Origin: Shouchella tritolerans
GTDB taxonomy: Bacteria > Bacillota > Bacilli > Bacillales > Bacillaceae_D
NCBI RefSeq assembly: GCF_025770735.1
Contig: NZ_JAODPB010000001.1
Coordinates: forward strand, 868,001 to 932,000
Direction: 5' to 3'
Length of the DNA stretch: 64,000 bases
The translations under genes and the position numbers were made by a program. A model generated the notes under the pieces. That model saw only the letters and a list, made by a program, of their open reading frames with translations. It was not told where the DNA came from and did no database searches. Shown here in pieces: positions 1 to 8,255 of this stretch. Within the stretch, counting starts at the first letter, position 1. Each line of letters begins with the position of its first letter.

Positions 1-182
1 AGTACATTCGCACGTTTTGCCATAAACAAACAAATGCTGATAGATAGAAGTCTAATGGGGTTTTGCCGAATGGCTCGATCCTTGTCTGGTATGTGTTCAT
101 TTGCCTTTACACTGTGTGATTCCATACAGTGTTTTTTCATGTCTGGTGAATTGGTTTCCTGAAAAGCTGATTCGTGTCTCAG

Positions 183-258
183 CCTCTAGTCGCAGAGGAA
201 GTTCAATCTGCCGCTCGTTTTGCCAAACGGCGCTACTGTCTACAATAAATGTATAGAC
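183..258 (+). promoter_or_regulatory. Candidate control region of the lia operon
   Basis: The 290 bases before the first gene hold no supported ORF. Seen here are a small hairpin (CCTCT at 183-187 with AGAGG at 194-198) and a TACAAT -10-like hexamer at 241-246. An inverted repeat GTCTA/TAGAC at 238-242 and 254-258 straddles it. In B. subtilis a LiaR operator controls the promoter before liaI, so a LiaR site is expected here. I cannot match a LiaR consensus from memory, and the -35 element is poor. Confidence 0.3.
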
Positions 259-290
259 GGCAGAACTTACACCAAAGGAGGTGAACGACA

Positions 291-587
291 TTGACAAAAC
301 GCGGATGGATGGTTGTTGCAGCCATTGTGCTTGCAATCATTGTGCTATCGTCGCTAGGGGCGATCATTGGCCTAGGCGCAGGCGCAGTGTTGGCATACTT
401 TGGTTGGCGCCAAGCTACATTGAACGATCAAACGATTATGAAAGTGCTCTGGTGGGTGATTTTGCTTATCGGTGTATGCCTGACGGTTGGCAGCTTGCCA
501 GGAATCATTGGCGTCGGTGCTCTTTATTTGCTAGTGAAGCTTTATGAGAAATGGAAAGAAATGAAGGAATATGATTTCGAGGTTTAA
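291..587 (+). CDS. liaI: LiaI-like small membrane protein
   Basis: A 98-residue protein, mostly membrane: hydrophobic stretches at about residues 6-38 (rich in Gly/Ala) and 50-82, then a charged tail with KEMKEYDFEV. The start is TTG at 291, preceded by AAAGGAGGTGA. An ATG ten bases upstream opens another frame. It begins an operon with a PspA-family protein and LiaFSR, the layout of the B. subtilis lia operon, where LiaI is a membrane anchor for LiaH. The identity rests mainly on position, size and topology, since LiaI proteins are poorly conserved. It is shorter than B. subtilis LiaI (about 126 residues). Confidence 0.65.
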   Translation: MTKRGWMVVAAIVLAIIVLSSLGAIIGLGAGAVLAYFGWRQATLNDQTIMKVLWWVILLIGVCLTVGSLPGIIGVGALYLLVKLYEKWKEMKEYDFEV

Positions 588-614
588 ATAGACAACAAAG
601 GAGAGTAAAACGAC

Positions 615-1214
615 ATGTCTTTTCTAAAACAGCTAAAAGAACAAGTGCAAGCTGACATTGAACATGTGTTTGATCGTAACGACAAGCCTTTTCAAACAGA
701 TGATGGCAAGTATGAAGCCGAATCAAAAAAACTCGACAAGCAATTAAAATTATGGAAACAGTCGATTGAAAAACAGCGTAGACTAGAACGTTATTTTTAC
801 CAAGAGTGGCAAGACGCCAAAAAGATGGCCAGTAAACGGGCGGAACAATTAGAAATCGCGGAAAGTGCCGGGGTGGAAGAATTAGTTGCTCAAGCACAAA
901 GTGAATTAGCAGCTTATCAAGAACTTGCAAGTGAATACAGTGATTCCTACGAAGAGCAAAAAGAAAGAGTAAAAAAATTAGAAGCACGAGGCCGGGAACT
1001 GGAATTTCTCCGCAAAAAAATTCGCCGCATGCAGCTTGATTACATTGCACGCACAGAAGAAGCCAAGCTTGAAAAAAATGCGGCAAAATGGACGTATTAT
1101 GCAGAGGAGAACGGCGATCTTGACGGGTATGAAGAAGACGAGAACGAGCAAACTGAAGAAAGTGAAGCTGCAGCACTAAAGAAACAACCTAGTTTTGATG
1201 TGCAAATTAATTAA
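615..1214 (+). CDS. liaH: PspA/IM30 family protein LiaH
   Basis: A 199-residue, highly charged, almost entirely alpha-helical protein with long heptad-like coiled-coil stretches (about 60-180) and no signal peptide or membrane segment. This is the PspA/Vipp1/IM30 pattern; these proteins form large oligomers on the inner face of a stressed membrane. The N-terminus (MSFLKQLKEQVQADIEHVFD) fits the amphipathic helix of the family. The gene follows liaI by 27 bases with the RBS GGAGAG. In B. subtilis LiaH is the main output of the LiaFSR system and counters bacitracin, daptomycin and similar envelope stress. Slightly shorter than the B. subtilis protein (about 225). Confidence 0.85.
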   Translation: MSFLKQLKEQVQADIEHVFDRNDKPFQTDDGKYEAESKKLDKQLKLWKQSIEKQRRLERYFYQEWQDAKKMASKRAEQLEIAESAGVEELVAQAQSELAAYQELASEYSDSYEEQKERVKKLEARGRELEFLRKKIRRMQLDYIARTEEAKLEKNAAKWTYYAEENGDLDGYEEDENEQTEESEAAALKKQPSFDVQIN

Positions 1215-1241
1215 AGCAGCAATTAGATAAAAAAAGCGATG

Positions 1242-1268
1242 TTGCACCGTAAAGCCTTATAGTATAAT
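1242..1268 (+). promoter_or_regulatory. Candidate internal promoter before liaF
   Basis: A perfect TATAAT at 1263-1268 lies 15 bases after TTGCAC (1242-1247), in the gap between liaH and liaF. The spacer is shorter than the ideal 17. B. subtilis has a weak constitutive promoter (PliaG) that supplies LiaFSR independently of the inducible promoter before liaI. This element sits where an equivalent would be needed, because liaG is absent. Confidence 0.45.
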
Positions 1269-1337
1269 AGAGGTTGTCGACAAAAATGACCACGAAAGAC
1301 GCGAGCGAATGTCTAGTCTTATAGCGTCATAAAACGA

Positions 1338-1367
1338 GCCCGCCTATTTAGCAGGCGGGCAATTTTT
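1338..1367 (+). terminator. Hairpin terminator between liaH and liaF
   Basis: An 8-bp GC-rich stem, GCCCGCCT (1338-1345) with AGGCGGGC (1353-1360), is followed by AATTTTTT. It ends the abundant liaIH transcript. It also lies downstream of the candidate TATAAT promoter and 20 bases before liaF, so it should limit read-through into liaFSR. Confidence 0.85.
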
Positions 1368-1386
1368 TAGAAGGGAGAGCAAAGGA

Positions 1387-2106
1387 ATGAAAAAGAATCG
1401 AACGGACATTATTGCTTATATTTTCTTTGCCTTGCTTGTAGCTGCCCTTCTAGAATTGGTATTAAGTGTTGGACCACTCATTATGCTAATTATTGCAGCA
1501 GGCTTTATTTATTATGGGCAAAAGCGAATGAGCCGTAGAAAAGGGCGTTTCGCTTTTTATATCGGGATCATCATGTTTGTATTCACGTTGTTCTCCTCTA
1601 CGTTTTTTATCATTACACTATACGGTTTGCTCTTTTATTCACTATATTTGTTTTGGGAAAAAATGCGTAAACCGCGGCGCGTGAATGTTAACATTGGCGA
1701 TCAACCAACGGGTGAAGCTGTGCCGCAAAAAAAAGCGCTGTTCTTTAAAAACTTGCTCTTTGGCGATCAGCGTGCTGAAGATCAAGTTTTTAGCAGTGAT
1801 AATATCAATATTCTTTCGGGCATCGGTACAACGAATGTCCATTTTGAAAATACCGTGTTGCCAGTAGGGGACACGATTGTGATCGTTCGCGGGTTTATCG
1901 GCCGTATTCAGCTATATGTCCCTTATGATGCAGGCGTTTCTGTCCAGCATTCCGCCATCTTTGGGCAAACGGTTGTATTTGACCACGAAGAAACGGGCTT
2001 TAACCAAAATGTCGCTATTAAAAATAGCCAATATGATGAGGCGCCGCGGAAGCTGCGGATCTACACATCCCTTGTCGCAGGAGATATTGAGGTGATTTAC
2101 CGATGA
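1387..2106 (+). CDS. liaF: LiaF, membrane inhibitor of LiaS
   Basis: 239 residues. The N-terminal half has about four membrane segments (residues 8-42 and 55-90). The soluble C-terminal half (about 125-239) carries the LiaF/DUF2154-type beta-rich domain with SDNINILSGIG and IVRGFIGRIQLYVPYDAGVSV. LiaF holds the kinase LiaS inactive until lipid II cycle or membrane damage is sensed. The RBS is AAGGGAGAG. The last four bases overlap the liaS start (ATGA), so the two are probably translationally coupled. Length matches B. subtilis LiaF (about 241). Confidence 0.9.
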   Translation: MKKNRTDIIAYIFFALLVAALLELVLSVGPLIMLIIAAGFIYYGQKRMSRRKGRFAFYIGIIMFVFTLFSSTFFIITLYGLLFYSLYLFWEKMRKPRRVNVNIGDQPTGEAVPQKKALFFKNLLFGDQRAEDQVFSSDNINILSGIGTTNVHFENTVLPVGDTIVIVRGFIGRIQLYVPYDAGVSVQHSAIFGQTVVFDHEETGFNQNVAIKNSQYDEAPRKLRIYTSLVAGDIEVIYR

Positions 2107-3167
2107 AATCAATGCAAAAGGTAGGCGTCCTTACATTCTGCCTCTTAGTTGTTTGTGCTGGATTCGTAAGCTCGTATTTTGTCTCTGTCGGGCTACTTCA
2201 TTGGGAAGCATTTATAAAAATCGACCCTACTTTTTATAATGTTCCCCCTGTATTATGGCTTGTTGCGATTTTTACGTTGATTGCGATCGTCGTTTACGTT
2301 GTTGCTATGCTCATTTGGAAGCGGGGAATGAATGATATTCGCGGGGCATTGCAACAATTAAGTGATGGCCATATGGAAAAAGGGCGAAAACAAGCTGGTC
2401 AAATGTCTGCCGATTTTAAAGAGGCGAGCAGTTTAATCATTGACATGGAACGACGGATGAGCAAGCAGGCAGATCGTTCACAAAAATTGATGGAACAATG
2501 GGCTGAAAAAGAAAGCCAGTTAAAAAGCGACATCGTATCACAAGAACGAAACCGGATCGCACGTGAACTCCATGATTCGGTCTCACAGCAATTGTATGCG
2601 GCATCGATGCTCTTATCGGCGGCTGTAAATGGAAAGAATCCAGATATAGAAGCACTGCAAAAACGGTGCGAGCAAATTGAAAAAGTGGTGAATGACGCCC
2701 AAAATGACATGCGCGCTTTGCTATTGCAACTACGGCCAATCCAATTGGAAGACCAATCCTTTAAAGAAGGGGTCGAACAGCTCGTAGACAGCCTTGCCGA
2801 AAAGCATCCCCTATCATTTTCTGTACGGATTGCCGATGCTCCCCTTTCACCAGGCATTGAGGATCAGCTCTTTCGGATTGCCCAAGAAGCGATTGCCAAC
2901 GCATTGCGGCATGCTGAGGCAAAAGAAATTAGCTTGTACTACGACAAGTTGGACCAATTTGCGCTTTTAAAGATTACAGACGATGGGGTAGGCTTTGACC
3001 GCAAAGAACACACAGGTGGCTATGGCCTCAACAGCATTGAAGAACGAGCGGAAGAAATTGGCGCCACAACGCGGATTGTCAGCGTTCCAGGCCAAGGCAC
3101 AAGCGTCGAGATCAAGGTGCCGATTGTAAAAGGAGGAGAAGAGGATGATCCAAGTGCTAATCGTTGA
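2103..3167 (+). CDS. liaS: LiaS, DesK-type sensor histidine kinase
   Basis: 354 residues. Two membrane helices (about 7-28 and 50-72) enclose a very short extracellular loop, as in intramembrane-sensing kinases. A HAMP-like linker and coiled coil follow, then the HisKA_3 phosphoacceptor motif RNRIARELHDSVSQQL (His about residue 157) and an HATPase_c domain (DDGVGFD, GGYGLNSIEERA). It phosphorylates LiaR under cell envelope stress and is inhibited by LiaF encoded just upstream. It overlaps liaF by 4 bases and liaR by 23 bases, a tightly coupled three-gene unit. Confidence 0.93.
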   Translation: MKSMQKVGVLTFCLLVVCAGFVSSYFVSVGLLHWEAFIKIDPTFYNVPPVLWLVAIFTLIAIVVYVVAMLIWKRGMNDIRGALQQLSDGHMEKGRKQAGQMSADFKEASSLIIDMERRMSKQADRSQKLMEQWAEKESQLKSDIVSQERNRIARELHDSVSQQLYAASMLLSAAVNGKNPDIEALQKRCEQIEKVVNDAQNDMRALLLQLRPIQLEDQSFKEGVEQLVDSLAEKHPLSFSVRIADAPLSPGIEDQLFRIAQEAIANALRHAEAKEISLYYDKLDQFALLKITDDGVGFDRKEHTGGYGLNSIEERAEEIGATTRIVSVPGQGTSVEIKVPIVKGGEEDDPSANR

Positions 3168-3774
3168 TGACCACGAAACGGTGAGGATGGGGGTTTCGGC
3201 GTTCTTGTCGACCCAGGAAGACCTCCATGTCGCTGGAGAGGCGGCCAATGGCGAGGAAGGCGTCAAGTTGGCGCTTCAGTTAAAGCCAGATGTCATTTTA
3301 ATGGACCTCGTTATGGACGGAATGGACGGGATTGAAGCCACCAAACAGATCAAAGCAAACTGGCCCCAGGCAAAAATCGTCGTAGTGACAAGTTTTGTGG
3401 ACAGTGACAAGCTCCGTCCTGTACTGGAGGCAGGTGCGACGAGCTATGTGTTAAAAACGTCTAGTGCGATGCAAATTGCCGAAGCGATCCGAAAAACACA
3501 CAATGGCGAGTCGGTGCTTGATGCCAAAGTACAAGGGCAAATGATCTCAGCTTTTACCGCCAATGTCCCATTACACCAAGCCCTGACAAAACGGGAAATG
3601 GAAATTTTAAAGCTCATGTCGGAAGGAAAGACCAACCAACAAATCAGTGAAGAGCTTTACATAACCATTAAAACGGTAAAAACCCATGTTAGCCATATAT
3701 TGGCCAAGTTAGAAGTGGAAGATAGGACGCAAGCTGTGATCTATGCGCTAAAAGAAAAATTGTTCGGCTCGTAA
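3145..3774 (+). CDS. liaR: LiaR, NarL/FixJ-type response regulator
   Basis: 209 residues. The receiver domain (2-118) has the acidic pair VDDH, phosphoacceptor Asp in VILMDLVMDGMDG and Lys in YVLKTS. The C-terminal LuxR-type HTH (about 145-205) reads LTKREMEILKLMSEGKTNQQ. The start ATG at 3145 lies inside the end of liaS with GGAGGAG nearby. In B. subtilis LiaR activates the promoter before liaIH. Length equals the known LiaR (about 211). Confidence 0.93.
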   Translation: MIQVLIVDDHETVRMGVSAFLSTQEDLHVAGEAANGEEGVKLALQLKPDVILMDLVMDGMDGIEATKQIKANWPQAKIVVVTSFVDSDKLRPVLEAGATSYVLKTSSAMQIAEAIRKTHNGESVLDAKVQGQMISAFTANVPLHQALTKREMEILKLMSEGKTNQQISEELYITIKTVKTHVSHILAKLEVEDRTQAVIYALKEKLFGS

Positions 3775-3801
3775 AGCCTTGTCTACTGTTGTCCAAGGCT
3801 T
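3774..3801 (+). repeat. Perfect inverted repeat at the liaR stop codon
   Basis: AAGCCTTG (3774-3781) pairs with CAAGGCTT (3794-3801) around a 12-base loop. It starts on the last base of liaR and is not followed by a T-run, so it is not a standard terminator. It could act as a 3'-end RNA stabiliser. Confidence 0.5.
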
Positions 3802-3895
3802 AGCGAACCGTTCTTGTTTGCTGAAGTTCGGAGTATGTCCCGCTGAGACAGCGTCGTTGAAGAAGCACAAGAGGACAATGACAAATTGGGATGAG

Positions 3896-3921
3896 GCTAA
3901 CCGGTCAATGGTTAGCTTTTT
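3896..3921 (+). terminator. Terminator of the lia operon
   Basis: GCTAACC (3896-3902) pairs with GGTTAGC (3910-3916), followed by TTTTTG. The T-run is on the plus strand, so it serves liaFSR. The second arm overlaps the stop codon of the convergent modB gene. Confidence 0.8.
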
Positions 3922-4577
3922 GCTTTTAACCGCTGCACTGCCGCCAACAGGCAAAACGCGAACACGATAATAGACGCAACCCAATAAAAAGCGAAAACCA
4001 TATTTCCTGATTCTGTTGCTATGTAGATGCTCGTAGGAATCGTTCGTGTGACGCCTTCGATACTGCCGGCAAACATCATCGTAGCGCCAAACTCGCCAAG
4101 TGCCCTTGCTAGGCCAAGCATTCCTCCTGACACGACTGTTTTGGAAGATAAGGGAAACGTTACATTCCAGAAAACTTGCCATTCGCTTGCCCCCATTTGC
4201 CGGGCTGCCTCTTCTAAGTCGCTATCGACTGCTTCAAAGCCGTTGACGAACGTTTGATAAATTAACGGGAACGCCACAACGGCAGCGGCTATGACAGCTG
4301 CCAAATAGGTAAAGACGATTGGCTGGCCAAACAGTGATTCAAACCATGCGCCGATAAAGCTGCGACGTCCGAGCAAAACTAGCAGCGAAAAGCCGATCAC
4401 TGTAGGCGGCAAGACGAGGGGCAGCATCAATGCTGTCTCTAAGGCAAGCTTGCCTGGGAAACGCCTTTTTTTAAGGAACGCAGCTGCCACGAGCGCGGCC
4501 ACAAAAGCAAGTGCTCCCGCTACTAAAACGACACGAACGGAAACGAAAATCGGTGTCCAAAATGCGTCTGTAGCCAT
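3912..4577 (-). CDS. modB: Molybdate ABC transporter permease ModB
   Basis: 221 residues with about five membrane helices and the BPD_transp_1 EAA loop (LEEAARQMGASEWQVFWNVTFPL, around residues 140-165). It is the membrane channel of the molybdate importer. The start overlaps the modA stop by one base (TAATG), so the two are translationally coupled. No modC ATPase follows, and the next plus-strand genes converge on it. B. subtilis likewise has modA-modB (yvgL-yvgM) without an adjacent ATPase gene. Length fits the family (about 225). Confidence 0.9.
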   Translation of the reverse strand: MATDAFWTPIFVSVRVVLVAGALAFVAALVAAAFLKKRRFPGKLALETALMLPLVLPPTVIGFSLLVLLGRRSFIGAWFESLFGQPIVFTYLAAVIAAAVVAFPLIYQTFVNGFEAVDSDLEEAARQMGASEWQVFWNVTFPLSSKTVVSGGMLGLARALGEFGATMMFAGSIEGVTRTIPTSIYIATESGNMVFAFYWVASIIVFAFCLLAAVQRLKAKS

Positions 4578-5344
4578 TAAGAAACTCCTAAAAAGCCGAA
4601 GTCCTCGAAGATGGCGAGTGCTTCATCTGTTTGCAGCCATTCATAAAAATGGCGAGCTTTTTCATCGTCATTGATGAGCCCGACTGGATAGTAGATCGGT
4701 TCGTGTGAGTGTTCAGGAGCTTCCGCCACAATTGTAACTTGCTCGGATGTTTCTGCATCTGTTTGATAGACGAGGCCAGCATCGGCATTTCCCGTTTCAA
4801 CATAGGTAAGCACTTGGCGGACATCGCTGCCATAAATCAATGATTCTTCGAGTTGATCCCACATTCCTAACGTTTCTAACGATTGTTTCGCATATTGGCC
4901 TGCAGGGACCGTTTCCGTTTGGCCGATGGCAAGGCTGCGCAATTGAGTGCTTGTTAGGTCATCCCATTCACTAAGGCTGTCGGCGACTTCGGGGGCGGCC
5001 ACAAGGACCAGCTTGTTTTCGAGTAAATCCACTGAGTCAACAAGGTGGCCGGCATTGGCGACGTGTTCCATATCTGCAACAGAAGCCGACAGAAACACGT
5101 CAGCTGGCGCGCCTTCATTGATTTGCTGACGCAGCTTTCCAGATGAACCATAGTTAATCACAAGTGTTTCCCCTGTTTGTTCTTCATACATAGACTCTAA
5201 TTTTGTTAATGCATCCGTCAAACTCGCTGCCGCCATAACATGAATTCCATCATCTGTTTCCGGACTTGGTCCAGAGGGGGTACAGCCTGCTAAAAACATG
5301 AATAACAGCCCACAGGCACAAGAAGGAAGTTGTCGTTTCATCAT
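4577..5344 (-). CDS. modA: Molybdate-binding lipoprotein ModA
   Basis: 255 residues. The N-terminal signal has lipobox LAGC (Cys about residue 21), so the protein is anchored outside the membrane. The mature part has the SBP_bac_11 signature of ModA proteins: AAASLTDALTKLE, NYGSSGKLRQQI, GAPADVFLSAS, and DAGLVYQTDA near the C-terminus. It captures molybdate or tungstate for ModB. The RBS is AGGAG before a double ATG at 5344/5341. It is first in a two-gene operon. The upstream gap (5345-5511) shows a small CCTTTTT/AAAAAGG hairpin and nothing else recognised. Confidence 0.92.
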   Translation of the reverse strand: MMKRQLPSCACGLLFMFLAGCTPSGPSPETDDGIHVMAAASLTDALTKLESMYEEQTGETLVINYGSSGKLRQQINEGAPADVFLSASVADMEHVANAGHLVDSVDLLENKLVLVAAPEVADSLSEWDDLTSTQLRSLAIGQTETVPAGQYAKQSLETLGMWDQLEESLIYGSDVRQVLTYVETGNADAGLVYQTDAETSEQVTIVAEAPEHSHEPIYYPVGLINDDEKARHFYEWLQTDEALAIFEDFGFLGVS

Positions 5345-5511
5345 CGTTTCTCCTATCCGCTCATTCGAGTATCCTTTTTGATAAAAAGGCTAAGGCAATG
5401 CTTCGCGAAAGTCAATCCAAATGGTCTTGGAACAGAAGGTCAAGCAAATAGCAAAAGCTTTTGTTTAACAGCCGATGTTACGAGGCAAAAGGGAGGAAGG
5501 GGATAAGACAA

Positions 5512-5527
5512 ACTTGTACGTACGTTT
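5512..5527. promoter_or_regulatory. AraR operator upstream of araR
   Basis: ACTTGTACGTACGTTT is a close match to the known AraR box (ATTTGTACGTACAAAT-like, central TGTACGTAC conserved). It lies about 120 bases before araR, in the gap shared with modA. A second half-site, CTTGTACTGAT, occurs near 5605. This implies autoregulation by AraR, as in B. subtilis. Confidence 0.8.
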
Positions 5528-5648
5528 ATGCTAATACCGATACAAAACACATGAGACTTGCTTTGAACGAGTAACATTAGGAAAGCAACATATGGTATTC
5601 TACTTGTACTGATAGGTTACTTAAATGACCGGTACTGGAGGAAAAATT

Positions 5649-6761
5649 GTGGGTGAAACAAAGTATAGCAAAGTAAAAAGCTGGATTAAATCAAATATTT
5701 TGGACGGCACTTTTGAACCAAAGCAAAAAATCAGTTCAGAAAGCAAGTTGATGGACCAATTTAACGTGAGCAGGCATACGGTTAGGCTGGCAATTGGCGA
5801 ATTAGTGAGCGAAGGTTGGCTTTACCGAGAACAGGGGTCTGGAACCTACGTTTCAAATCGGGCCTCAATGGAAGTTGGCAAAAGCGAAAACGCACAAAAA
5901 AAAGTCGCGATTATTACGACTTATATATCTGATTATATTTTTCCCTCTATCATAAGGGGAGCGGAAAAGGTGTTAAGCAAAGAAGGGTATCAAGTCAGTT
6001 TGTTTAGCACAAACAATGACCATGAAAAAGAAAAACAAATATTAGAAACGATCATTCCACAAAGATTTGATGGACTTATCATTGAGCCGACAAAAAGCGC
6101 AACATCTAACCCGAACATTAAATATTACCTTCATTTAGAATTATTGGGAATACCGTATATTATGATCAATGCCTATTATGACGAATTAGAGCCCCTGCAT
6201 GTGACAGTGGATGATGAGGCTGGCGGATATTTGCAAACCAACCATTTGTTAGAGTTGGGGCACACTAACATTCTTGCTTTTTTTAAAACGGATGATATGC
6301 AAGGAACGAAACGAATGAAAGGATATTTAAAAGCATACCGGGCAACAGGCGTACCCATTAATCCAAAAAACATCGTAACATATGACACTGCCGGGAAGTT
6401 CGACGTTCCCGTACAAGTGTTAACAAACGTATTGAAACGTTCAACCGATAAGCCGACAGCAATTATTTGCTATAACGATGAATTGGCTATGAAATTGCTG
6501 GATGTGATTAGACAATTCCATGTTTCTGTCCCAGGCGATCTATCGTTAGTAGGGTTTGATGATACGTTTTTTGCAGAAGTATCGGAAGTAAAACTGACTA
6601 GTGTATCCCATCCAAAAAGCGAGCTAGGCGAAGTCGCTGCCAATACGATTATTTCGTTAATTAGGAAGACAGCTGGCGGGAGTTTAGGACAAATCGAATC
6701 GCCTGTTTTTACGCCAAGTTTAGTTATCCGCAACTCGACAAAAGCGATTGACAGTCAGTAG
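5649..6761 (+). CDS. araR: Arabinose repressor AraR
   Basis: A GntR-type winged HTH at the N-terminus (about 2-70: KISSESKLMDQFNVSRHTVR, LYREQGSGTYVSNR) is fused to a LacI/periplasmic-binding type effector domain (about 85-365). This chimeric architecture is diagnostic of AraR. GTG at 5649 is chosen because GGAGG ends 7 bases before it; the in-frame ATG at 5625 has no RBS. That gives 370 residues (B. subtilis AraR 362). L-arabinose releases it from its boxes. The three AraR-type palindromes found in this window flank the neighbouring arabinan and arabinose genes. Confidence 0.92.
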   Translation: MGETKYSKVKSWIKSNILDGTFEPKQKISSESKLMDQFNVSRHTVRLAIGELVSEGWLYREQGSGTYVSNRASMEVGKSENAQKKVAIITTYISDYIFPSIIRGAEKVLSKEGYQVSLFSTNNDHEKEKQILETIIPQRFDGLIIEPTKSATSNPNIKYYLHLELLGIPYIMINAYYDELEPLHVTVDDEAGGYLQTNHLLELGHTNILAFFKTDDMQGTKRMKGYLKAYRATGVPINPKNIVTYDTAGKFDVPVQVLTNVLKRSTDKPTAIICYNDELAMKLLDVIRQFHVSVPGDLSLVGFDDTFFAEVSEVKLTSVSHPKSELGEVAANTIISLIRKTAGGSLGQIESPVFTPSLVIRNSTKAIDSQ

Positions 6762-6797
6762 TTAGGGTTTTTGATCGGTCACTGCTCGACAACCTCG

Positions 6798-6821
6798 GCC
6801 TGCTTGCAGCAGGCTTTTTTT
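6798..6821 (+). terminator. Terminator of araR
   Basis: GCCTGC (6798-6803), a five-base loop, GCAGGC (6809-6814), then seven T. It separates araR from the ABC transporter genes. Confidence 0.9.
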
Positions 6822-6850
6822 ATTACTGATGATAAACGAACTAAAATGAA

Positions 6851-6866
6851 TCTTATACGTACAAAT
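6851..6866. promoter_or_regulatory. AraR operator before the sugar ABC operon
   Basis: TCTTATACGTACAAAT matches the AraR box with a perfect right half (GTACAAAT). It ends 24 bases upstream of the -35 element of the transporter promoter. Confidence 0.8.
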
Positions 6867-6890
6867 TTGTAACAATCTTTTGTTGAGTTA

Positions 6891-6919
6891 TTGACAACGC
6901 TTTCACGCTCACTTAAACT
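6891..6919 (+). promoter_or_regulatory. Sigma-A promoter overlapped by a cre site
   Basis: TTGACA (6891-6896), a 17-base spacer and TAAACT (6914-6919) form a good vegetative promoter. A catabolite element TTGACAACGCTTTCA (6891-6905) fits the CcpA cre consensus with one mismatch and covers the -35. Joint AraR and CcpA control is the known logic of arabinose operons in bacilli. Confidence 0.8.
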
Positions 6920-6973
6920 AAAGATAAAATTTAATAATTTCCATAAAAAGTAAATTGGAGGAGGGTAAATTTG

Positions 6974-8200
6974 ATGAAACGCACGTTTATAAAAGCAGCG
7001 CCTATTGCTTGCATGTCTGTGCTGTTGTTAGCTGGCTGCGGCGATAAAAACACGATTAGTTTTTGGACTCCGTTAACGGGGGATGATGGCGCTTTTATGG
7101 ATGAGATGATCGATGAGTACAACGCCACTGACCCGGAATTTAAAGTAGAACATGTCATTACCTCTGATATGTATACAAAAATGTACACGGTCATGAATTC
7201 GGGCTCAGGTATACCCGATTTAGCGATTATTCATGCTGACCGTGTTCCTAGCTTTGTCAAGCAGGGGATGCTTGAACCAATGACTGACATCATTCGCTTA
7301 CAAGAAGGACTGCAAGCAGAAAACTATTTAGAACAAGCGTATCATTCAGGGAATGTCGACGGCGTCCAATATACGATTCCCTTAGATATTCACGCCAATG
7401 CGATGTATTACAATCAAGATTTGCTTAGCAAATACGGAGTCGAACATTTTTTAGACGATGATGTGGTCACTTTTGATGAGCTATTATCGTTGCAAGGCAA
7501 GCTGGAAGATGGGGACTATGCTGTCAATGATTCATTAATCAGTTGGGTCATATTGGCGCAAATTCAAAACTTAGGCGGTGACATTGAAGATGAAAATGGG
7601 GATCCAGCTGTCAATACACCAGAGATGAAACAGGCAATCGAAGCGGTAAAAGACATTGCCGATGCAGGCTTAATGACTCCTTTTGGAGAAGATGGCTACT
7701 TAATGTTCCAGTCGGGAAATGTATTGTTTTCAACAGACGGAACGTGGACGTCTACAGCACATGAGATGGTCGATGGCTTGAACTTTGGCGTAACCAATAT
7801 TTATTCTTTTGATTCAGATGCCTTTCATAACCGTGCTTCCTCTCATTTGTTTGCGATGTTGATGAACGACGATAGGTCTGATGAGAAGGAAGCTGGGATT
7901 GCTGACTTTTTAGAGTGGCTCCGGGCCAATTCCATGAAGTGGGCAGAAGCAGGGCAAATCGTTGCTAGCAATCAAGTATTTGAAGATTCTTCTTATAGCC
8001 AATATACACAATCTTTCTTTACACAAAATCAAAAACAAGTTGATTCGCTCTATATTTATACGTACGAGTATTACCCATACGTGGCCGAAGCGTTGGATAC
8101 GTATGCGGCCGACATGGTTCACGGAAACTTAGACATCGAAGAAGGCCTGGAGACAATGCAAAAGTTTGTTGAAGATAAAATTGCTGAAGGAGTCAATTAA
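6974..8200 (+). CDS. Sugar ABC transporter substrate-binding lipoprotein
   Basis: 408 residues from ATG 6974, 8 bases after GGAGGAGGG; a TTG three bases earlier is also possible. The signal peptide has lipobox LAGC (Cys about 22). The mature part is an SBP_bac_1-type binding protein (FWTPLTGDDGAFMDEMIDEYN, IPDLAIIHADRVPSF, FSTDGTWTSTAHEM). Its place behind an AraR box and before two permeases points to arabinose or arabino-oligosaccharides, the role of AraN in B. subtilis. Sequence alone does not fix the substrate. Confidence 0.85.
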   Translation: MKRTFIKAAPIACMSVLLLAGCGDKNTISFWTPLTGDDGAFMDEMIDEYNATDPEFKVEHVITSDMYTKMYTVMNSGSGIPDLAIIHADRVPSFVKQGMLEPMTDIIRLQEGLQAENYLEQAYHSGNVDGVQYTIPLDIHANAMYYNQDLLSKYGVEHFLDDDVVTFDELLSLQGKLEDGDYAVNDSLISWVILAQIQNLGGDIEDENGDPAVNTPEMKQAIEAVKDIADAGLMTPFGEDGYLMFQSGNVLFSTDGTWTSTAHEMVDGLNFGVTNIYSFDSDAFHNRASSHLFAMLMNDDRSDEKEAGIADFLEWLRANSMKWAEAGQIVASNQVFEDSSYSQYTQSFFTQNQKQVDSLYIYTYEYYPYVAEALDTYAADMVHGNLDIEEGLETMQKFVEDKIAEGVN

Positions 8201-8255
8201 ACGAGCTAAGTATGAAAATGTTTGTATATTGCCTCATAGAAGGGGAGGGGAAACG

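Noticed and set aside
505-1176. Long minus-strand ORF of 223 codons
   Set aside because: Complete antisense overlap with liaH; low-complexity composition of a shadow frame and no RBS.
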